A DNA stretch of 22,426 bases from RGIG4140 sp045532865 (GTDB lineage Bacteria > Pseudomonadota > Alphaproteobacteria > CAAHEQ01 > UBA3637): NCBI GenBank assembly GCA_045532865.1, contig JAZSGT010000012.1, positions 1 to 22,426 on the forward strand, given 5' to 3'. Of the stretch, positions 17,001 to 22,426 are shown piece after piece; position 1 is the first letter of the stretch, and each line of letters opens with the position of its first letter. The notes under the pieces are model-generated. The model saw only the letters and a list, made by a program, of their open reading frames with translations. It made no database searches and was not told the DNA's origin. The position numbers and the translations under genes are program-made.

Positions 17001-18376
17001 CTAAATTTCCAGATGAAGTAAGTAAAGCTCGTTATGAGGCATTGGAAGCAGCCTTAAAAGAATATGATGATGTAACTGTGTTGGAAAACACTTCTTATGC
17101 AAAATATCAAAGGGCAATAAATCCAAACAATAATATGGGGGGTATTACTGTTCAAGCAGAGGTTCAAGAAGTTGTTCGTGAAATGGATAGTACGGGTGAT
17201 GTCGCTAATTATTATGCTAGACCCAATGCAGTTGCATGGAATCAAATTCGGGGTGATGTTCAATCGATGGGGGAAGAAGCATATGATTTCTTATCTTCAG
17301 TTCAAGTTTATATGTTATCAGAAGGCGCCACTTTAAAAGCACCACGTGTTTCAAGAGAGTTAGTGGCGCTTTTCCCTTCTAGGGCTGAGCGTAAAAGCAG
17401 AGTGAGTCCAGATTCAGAAGCTGCTCTATATTTAAGGGAAGAATTTCAGGCAGAAAAAAATATCTGTGATGATATATTGCATATTTTTGAAACTTCGATG
17501 GAAAGGTCACCAGAGTTAAAGGCAATTGCAACGCAAAAAGGTTGGTTAGGCGCTGATGGAAAATTAGATTTGAACAAAATATATCAAGACCCACAACCAC
17601 AAAATCAAGATATAATGCATGCTGCAGATGTTGCAGAAAAAAGGTGTTGTTACCTTTTACGCGCAATTGAAAGTGAGCGTTTATTAAATGATCAAGTCAA
17701 CGCTTTGATGAATATGAAAGATGTTGATTTGTATGCTTCATTGGGTGTTTCTGAAGTTTCAGCTGTATGGCCTTGTTTCTTTGATCAAGAAGATAGGGCG
17801 CTTGAGTGCAAAAAAACGGTTTATCAGAAGTTGTTTGATAAATTACTTCAAGAGGCAGATAACAATAAAGATCCTGTATCTCTTTTAAGTGCGCTGCATT
17901 TATATACAGAGTATGGAGATGCTTTCGATGAAAGAAAAGAGAGTAATTTGAAAGCATTACAAGAAAATTTTGTTTCATTTATTAATAAATCAGGATTTGA
18001 AACTTATTTTGCTAACGATAATGTACGAGATGATCGGAAAAAAGCAATTTTTCAAAAAACATTTGACACATTACTCAAGTGGGCAGAAGAAAGTAATAAT
18101 CCAGATTTACTTTTAGCAGCTCATCAGTTGTATACCTTGTATGGTGATTCTTATTCTAAAGATTCAGAAAAAGAAAATAATTTAACAAAACTGCAAGAAC
18201 AAGCTGAAAAATTGGGAGTAACTCTTCCAGTAATTGAAACACATAGAAGTGAGGCAAATTCAACAACTGATGGTGTAGCTGCCACGCTGAATGAAAATTC
18301 TGAACAAAATATCACAACTATTCAAGGTTCAGATGGAGTTGCAGTTTCATATCAAGATACAAGAGGGAGAGCATAA
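14003..18376 (+). CDS. Giant protein C, paralogue of A, with a different C-terminal repeat domain and the shared tail
   Basis: A 1457-aa paralogue of protein A. Shared blocks include FAMHYYMDQ.GAAGLP.LNLS (305-325), SPRWQDI (378-384), YYGAPLD (415-421), a Gly-rich hydrophobic stretch (552-577), EGKIQ (589-593), RTRTKEEE (641-648), LFPSR (1123-1127) and WLGADGK (1181-1187). Similarity stops near 1225. In place of A's Pro-rich and ankyrin-like region it has two tandem helical repeats of about 79 residues (cores 1264-1321 and 1343-1399). The last 35 residues are the common tail and are especially close to B's. There is no signal peptide. The start at 14003 has a GGGGGGA site upstream. The ATG at 13976 would sit at or before the transcription start. 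Its TAA overlaps the ATG of D (TAATG). Confidence 0.87.
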   Translation: MAQQEQDGATNFLFRVREEIIRYERSGSTYVRPDKSGSAEAPRVLPVVEFNPLEIGSEDDLIYDAEHDVYRHKDAAIYYKKTEDGFVLKEGQLFVVLSEGSRTVPWEINNEGEIIRHYQRPIVDRAAVALVLAQNRHREASSSIVLPGFPLRGEAISMCIDAQAGIVEYQEIRYRHLLEDETSTFDTDDAVQAMYKNKGEQITSEINAYQSIVPSEALFAHFRETLIKHLEEKRSNNTLTEDEITVLNVLNNPEIDTFYEFAVATGQIEEIPTPQLLPSERGSAVASEYVKQLRDLQIAKVNTGFAMHYYMDQQGAAGLPSLNLSGYQANSAYEDIVNRRNRPGSSDDDFYKRWHNSNQKRMGEADAMLYIFSCIHRSPRWQDIAYFQEGLIPLSEYERRQSWQELHPNGNLPMYYGAPLDDYVSRRAALLPKNEREAAAQLPMGVRKYYYSHSFLEQSINAINTYRTAMRPAEGENAQTGRIPLYRMGSNSGNVHVNQIGLSNYYVSDENNIDNLLMGGAASAHRVDMDSSITVGSVDFATFVAATRIRTVGAIMTLGVGGFPGFIIGAAVGYAAHCTYSYVMNLVEEGKIQDAIGIVDETINDVNAQRIALSTRMEVLANCPEKDKALQYVCDELAKKRTRTKEEEALYQYLLAEIQDPTTEFSAASFDASSISNVSINGDVSDKQLLHQFEEKVREQAAAFDALAKVHGEASVYAYCLNTYYASQRARETDRTPYTTARDNAINNQATNRQASMTGAPSIHVTNSAHGEIPVSLTDVVQDPNSVQNAQELNSDVVLDRVRLRVGEYTYNPDTDRKVWVATDILKYENVRYEANQEVLREGYRARYTREAMRSLTKVWEGDPFRHDSGLIADQAGASKNVVLPHSVDGYGNAMFHTYSFATVRRVEISNIEKAYVRNNKDLTSDQWRLYHLLTARTIKKSANGYPSADDIQKYNNAVKKLQELAGVTDPNADPYYIERLRLERVALLKTVDVQDPSNPKFPDEVSKARYEALEAALKEYDDVTVLENTSYAKYQRAINPNNNMGGITVQAEVQEVVREMDSTGDVANYYARPNAVAWNQIRGDVQSMGEEAYDFLSSVQVYMLSEGATLKAPRVSRELVALFPSRAERKSRVSPDSEAALYLREEFQAEKNICDDILHIFETSMERSPELKAIATQKGWLGADGKLDLNKIYQDPQPQNQDIMHAADVAEKRCCYLLRAIESERLLNDQVNALMNMKDVDLYASLGVSEVSAVWPCFFDQEDRALECKKTVYQKLFDKLLQEADNNKDPVSLLSALHLYTEYGDAFDERKESNLKALQENFVSFINKSGFETYFANDNVRDDRKKAIFQKTFDTLLKWAEESNNPDLLLAAHQLYTLYGDSYSKDSEKENNLTKLQEQAEKLGVTLPVIETHRSEANSTTDGVAATLNENSEQNITTIQGSDGVAVSYQDTRGRA
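17792..18199 (+). repeat. Tandem protein repeat at the C-terminus of gene C
   Basis: Residues 1264-1321 and 1343-1399 align along their length: QK-(L/T)-FD-(K/T)-LL, then LL-(S/L)-A-(L/A)-H-x-LYT-x-YGD, then NL-x-(A/K)-LQE. The offset is 79 residues. The copies have diverged enough that the DNA repeat is not obvious. Each copy looks like a pair or triplet of helices. Confidence 0.75.
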
Positions 18377-21300
18377 TGACTGAGTATGATATGGCTTTTG
18401 CAGAATATTGTTGTGTATATAGAGAATTTGATTCTGCACGTCAATTGTTAAATGAAGGGAAAGTTTCTTCTGAATATATTTTTAGACCTGTTAGTGCATC
18501 TGTGTTATCAAGTAACAACAGAGACTTTGCAGGGGAGTGTTTGGCTTATTTACAACGTGAACGGCCTGATGACCCTTACACAAAAGCTCTTCAAGTTATT
18601 TTGTGCGCATATGATAAAAATTATTCAGAAGCATTAGAATTAATTCGAACACCAAACTTGCCATATAACACCTTTTTGTTTTTAATGGGAATTGCAAAAG
18701 AAAGAAATGATGAAGACAGTCGAAATTTTTTGGCAAATTGTCTTGATTTTATTAATCCAAATTTGTTTTTTAAATATGGAGACATCATTGAACCATATGA
18801 AATATCGAATGAATCCTTGCTTGATCTGATAAAATTGGCTCAAGCGTATAATAAAACAGATTTTATAGAAGGTTGTCTTGCATCAGAATGTGTGGATAGA
18901 ATGGCAATTCTTTCGATGTTGAAAGATGATGAGAGGTTGCCAATATACTTAAATGCTATTGTTTCACAGAATCATGTTGGAGTATCAGATATACATCCAT
19001 ATGTTGATTTTGTTTTTTCAAATCAGGATATGGATGAAGAAACAAAGAAAAAATGTATGAAGGTTTTTGTAGATGCGATAGCAAATAAAAATCCTAATGA
19101 ATTTCCATCCTTGTTTGTTGATTGTTTTTGCAGGAATGAAGGAGTCTCGGATTTAAAATTATTGGGGGAATTTTTATCAACAGAACAGTTGATACAAGTG
19201 ATTGCTTGTGCAAAGAGTAAAAATCAAACAGCATTTGCAGAGCAATTGGCAGAATATTTAAGTCAAGAAAAGCAATTTCAAGCATTATCGGAGGTAACAG
19301 GTCTTTCAGCTGAAAATGATAGAGAAGATTTAAATCATATATTAACACAACTCTCATTAGGCAGAAGCTTGGAAGATAGGGTATATGTTAGCCAAAGTAT
19401 TGTGGAGTTGAAAACATTTTCAGCAGAAGAAAGAGACTTTTTTGTGGCTATTTTAAGTGGTAATCAAGATACAGCGATTGAATTATATAGATCAGGGAAA
19501 ATAGACATCAACAAGACGTTGGGGGGAAGAACGGCCTTGATGTATGCAATATCAGGAGGAGGGGACAAACTCGTTTCCTTTTTATTGCAACAAGAAGGTT
19601 TAAATCCATTGATTATGGATCAAAAAGAAAGAACAGCGCTTGATTATGCAAGAGCTAGTGCTATATCTGAAGAAAACAAACAAGCCATCGAAGCTATGGT
19701 GGATGATGGCCAAAATTATTCAACAAGGTTATTTGAAACAATTGCAAATAATGATCTTGAAGCAGTTACCCGTTTGCTTAGAAATGGCTCAACAAACATA
19801 AATGTAAGGAATGAGGAAGGAAAATCAGCCATTGTTGTAGCATTAGAGCAAGGGCATTTTGAAATTGCAAAGTTGTTGATTGAAAAGGGAATAGATTTAA
19901 ATCAAGGGGGATATGAATATCTAGATGCGCATATTGAAGAATTAGCATCAAGGGATGGGGGTATAGAGTTTTTAAAAAGTGTTCCCAATTATTCACCCAT
20001 TATTCCACTTCTTGAACCAAGTCGTTACAATAACGCATTGATTCAAAGTCTTGTAGATCAAGGTGTTGATATCAATGCAACACGAAATGGCGTAACTCCT
20101 CTTGAGACCTCTATTTTGCAGACAACTAGAGATTTTAAACCTGGCCTTTTTGAACCCAGTGAAAGTATAGAGGAAGAAGATATTGCTCAAGCACAGGATT
20201 TGTTGTATATGCACCCAAGGGATGAAAATAATGTTCCAATTATCACAAATCCAGCCACTGTTTTGTATCAGGTTGCTAGAAGAACGGAGCTAATGTGTGC
20301 AATAAGACACGGTATTGATTGGAGTTATGCAAGAGAAAATGAGGGTTATATAGTGGATTCTCATGATCAAAAACATTCTATTGAAGATTTCTTAGTTGAT
20401 GTCGTAATTGTTGCTGCTAATCCGATGCTTTTGTCTCTTTTATCAAATGGTGTAGATATTAATGCAACAGATGAAAATGGGGATACAGCATTAAAAAAAG
20501 CTGTGTTAGCAAATGATTTTGATGCAGCTTTTGTTCTTTTAAGGCATGGAGCAAATCCAAATCATCCATGTCTTCAAGGTGTTGAGTGGCCAAGATTTGT
20601 GCAAATAGCTCGTACCATATATGAAGAAAAGAACAGACCCTATGCAGCACATTTCAGGGGTGAAGATTTGTATCTACGTGTTTTTTCAAGAGGAACAGTT
20701 GAAGAAGCAATAAATTTATGTTCAGGTGTTGATGAAAATGGAAACTCTCGTATTAACCAAGAGTACGAGGGATATACGCCATTGATGTGGGCGATAATGG
20801 CTAACAGACCTGATGTGGTTAAGGCGTTCTTAGAAATGAATCCAGATATAGCAATTCTAACACCTGATAGAAAAACGGTTTTAGAATTAGCTGCAAAGAG
20901 GCATAATCCATATATTTATCGTATGATAGATGAATATGCACAAAAAGATCCAAGAACACAAGGGTTTCAGGGTGTTGTAAATCCAGAATCTGAAAATTTG
21001 CAAGCACTTTTTTCAGCAATCAGAGAGCTAGATATAGAAAAAGTAAAAGAAATAACAACCAGAATGCGTCGTTTGAATATTCAAGATTCTGAAGGTAATA
21101 GTCCTGCCAAAATGGTTTGTGAATTAATTGTGGCAATGGCATTGAGCAATGGTCCAGAATACACGATTCAAAATATTAAAAAACTAGGTGATATTTTAAT
21201 GCATCTTCAAGAAAAAGGTGCCACTCTTTATGGTGCTCCTTTAATGATTTTATGCCAAGCCTTACCACAAGCAGTTCAAAATTGTAAAGATCAGAGTGAT

Positions 21301-22426
21301 GGTCTTTATCGTCTTGGATTTTGTCATCCATTTTTTGATGCGCATGAAAAATTAGAAGCATTAGAAACAGTGATTTGTGACGTGATTAGAACCAGTGGTG
21401 GTGGTAACTTTTGTGATGATAAAGGTAATACCCCCTTGCATTATGCTGTCCAAGCTGGGTCTGGATTTGTAGCAGAGGCATTGCTTAAAAACAGGTGGGT
21501 AAATGTTGATCAAAAAAATGATGCTGGGTTATCGCCCCGTAATTTAATTGAAAATTTCAATGAAAGAGAAGCTTTAGAACTTGTAGGGACTCGCAAATGG
21601 GAAGGATATGGAGATATTCAGGATACTTATTTAAGAAGGTCGGCAAGAAAAGCAAGAGAACAGTATGCAGCTATTGCAAATCATGAAGATCAAAGTAGTT
21701 GGCAGCGCTCAACCAATCGTGTTTCGGTTGATAATCCAGGGTTGCCTGTTGTTTCAGATAAACCATATGGCAATATTCCTAATTTATCAGGTAACTCAAG
21801 AGATTTTGGTTATTTGTTAAGTACAACAAATCCATATCATTTAAATCACCCAACAAATCGAGTATTTGAGTTGCTTGAAGCATATAAAAATGCACAAGGA
21901 AGACAAATAAATCCAACGATAGATTTAATAGGAGCGGTAAACAGCGAAACAACAACAGTAGAAGATTTAAGAAATTTAATAGCCCAAGGGGGGGATGTAG
22001 ATCAAACAGATGAAAGGGGAGAGACCCCATTGATGTTGTCAGCGCGATATATTCTTCCTGAATTTGTAGAAGTTCTTATAGAGCAAGGAGCAGATGTAAA
22101 CAAAAAGAACAATTTAGGTCAAACGGTGTTAGATTGTGTCATAGAAGGGTTAAATGCAGTAGCAGCAAATCCGGGAGAAATGGCGCCAGAAGATATTGAT
22201 AACTTAATAAAAACGATAAGAATTTTGAAAATGTCTGGTGCTGAGTGTGATATGGGAGAGTTATCAGAAGAGGCGTTAGGCATAGAAGGGGTAAGCGAAG
22301 CGTTTGCAGTTAAGGCAGAAGAAGGAAGGATACCACTTTATAATCAAGAAGCTATAAAAAAAGACCTATTAACCCAATTTAGAAGCGAGATAAACTGGCG
22401 AGCTTTAGATCCAAATGATCGCAAAC
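18376..22426 (+). CDS. Giant ankyrin-repeat protein D, paralogue of B (3' end outside window)
   Basis: An uninterrupted frame of 1350 codons runs from the ATG in the TAATG overlap with gene C to the window edge without a stop. GGGAGAG lies upstream of the ATG. Residues 1-370 are helical (MTEYDMAFAEYCC...) with no ankyrin signature. Ankyrin-like units appear at about 374-430, 458-510, 549-575, 682-730, 793-855, 1012-1059 and 1193-1253 (for example GRTALMYAI, GYTPLMWAI, GNTPLHYAV, GETPLMLSA, and GADVN). Residues 821-963 match the spacer module of protein B (517-663). It pairs with C as B pairs with A. The expected shared tail, if present, lies outside the window. Codons ending in A (ATA, GTA) become frequent towards the 3' end, unlike cassette 1. 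Function unknown. Confidence 0.92.
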   Translation, partial: MTEYDMAFAEYCCVYREFDSARQLLNEGKVSSEYIFRPVSASVLSSNNRDFAGECLAYLQRERPDDPYTKALQVILCAYDKNYSEALELIRTPNLPYNTFLFLMGIAKERNDEDSRNFLANCLDFINPNLFFKYGDIIEPYEISNESLLDLIKLAQAYNKTDFIEGCLASECVDRMAILSMLKDDERLPIYLNAIVSQNHVGVSDIHPYVDFVFSNQDMDEETKKKCMKVFVDAIANKNPNEFPSLFVDCFCRNEGVSDLKLLGEFLSTEQLIQVIACAKSKNQTAFAEQLAEYLSQEKQFQALSEVTGLSAENDREDLNHILTQLSLGRSLEDRVYVSQSIVELKTFSAEERDFFVAILSGNQDTAIELYRSGKIDINKTLGGRTALMYAISGGGDKLVSFLLQQEGLNPLIMDQKERTALDYARASAISEENKQAIEAMVDDGQNYSTRLFETIANNDLEAVTRLLRNGSTNINVRNEEGKSAIVVALEQGHFEIAKLLIEKGIDLNQGGYEYLDAHIEELASRDGGIEFLKSVPNYSPIIPLLEPSRYNNALIQSLVDQGVDINATRNGVTPLETSILQTTRDFKPGLFEPSESIEEEDIAQAQDLLYMHPRDENNVPIITNPATVLYQVARRTELMCAIRHGIDWSYARENEGYIVDSHDQKHSIEDFLVDVVIVAANPMLLSLLSNGVDINATDENGDTALKKAVLANDFDAAFVLLRHGANPNHPCLQGVEWPRFVQIARTIYEEKNRPYAAHFRGEDLYLRVFSRGTVEEAINLCSGVDENGNSRINQEYEGYTPLMWAIMANRPDVVKAFLEMNPDIAILTPDRKTVLELAAKRHNPYIYRMIDEYAQKDPRTQGFQGVVNPESENLQALFSAIRELDIEKVKEITTRMRRLNIQDSEGNSPAKMVCELIVAMALSNGPEYTIQNIKKLGDILMHLQEKGATLYGAPLMILCQALPQAVQNCKDQSDGLYRLGFCHPFFDAHEKLEALETVICDVIRTSGGGNFCDDKGNTPLHYAVQAGSGFVAEALLKNRWVNVDQKNDAGLSPRNLIENFNEREALELVGTRKWEGYGDIQDTYLRRSARKAREQYAAIANHEDQSSWQRSTNRVSVDNPGLPVVSDKPYGNIPNLSGNSRDFGYLLSTTNPYHLNHPTNRVFELLEAYKNAQGRQINPTIDLIGAVNSETTTVEDLRNLIAQGGDVDQTDERGETPLMLSARYILPEFVEVLIEQGADVNKKNNLGQTVLDCVIEGLNAVAANPGEMAPEDIDNLIKTIRILKMSGAECDMGELSEEALGIEGVSEAFAVKAEEGRIPLYNQEAIKKDLLTQFRSEINWRALDPNDRK

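Overview
The window is AT-rich, densely coding DNA, apart from a GC-richer minisatellite at its left edge. It looks like the chromosome of a Gram-negative, probably host-associated bacterium. Very large ankyrin-repeat proteins, a metalloprotease-like protein, LemA/DUF3137 genes and a radical SAM/SPASM enzyme, with sigma70-like promoters, would fit an uncultured alphaproteobacterial commensal or symbiont. No rRNA, tRNA or other phylogenetic marker is present, so this placement is only a guess.

Left part (1-5781). A nested 50-bp tandem repeat (1-525) is followed by about 145 bp of AT-rich spacer with no gene. A minus-strand two-gene operon comes next: a polytopic membrane protein (1689-2726) overlapping a radical SAM/SPASM enzyme (671-1696). 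It is divergent from an HExxH putative zinc metallopeptidase (2874-3950). A DUF3137-like membrane protein (4063-5082, minus) lies divergent from lemA (5224-5781, plus), a common family pairing. A strong intrinsic terminator (5801-5833) closes this part.

Right part (5904-22426). About 16.5 kb on the plus strand is filled by four giant genes in two tandem, paralogous two-gene cassettes. Cassette 1 is A (1324 aa) plus B (1320 aa, ankyrin). Cassette 2 is C (1457 aa) plus D (at least 1350 aa, ankyrin, cut by the window end). A and C are homologous over roughly their first 1040 and 1225 residues, including a central glycine-rich hydrophobic segment, but carry unrelated C-terminal domains. B and D are ankyrin proteins that share a conserved non-ankyrin spacer module. 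In both cassettes the second gene starts at the stop codon of the first (TAA-ATG in A/B, TAATG in C/D), which implies translational coupling and a joint function.

A, B and C, although not all homologous, end in a closely related tail of about 30-38 residues (core ITT..G..G(V/I).V). The B and C versions are nearly the same. I read this as a candidate shared targeting or secretion signal. The paired giant-protein/ankyrin cassette with interchangeable C-terminal modules and a common tail is the best candidate here for an undescribed system. No function can be assigned from sequence alone. An effector or toxin delivered to a host or competitor is one inference among several.
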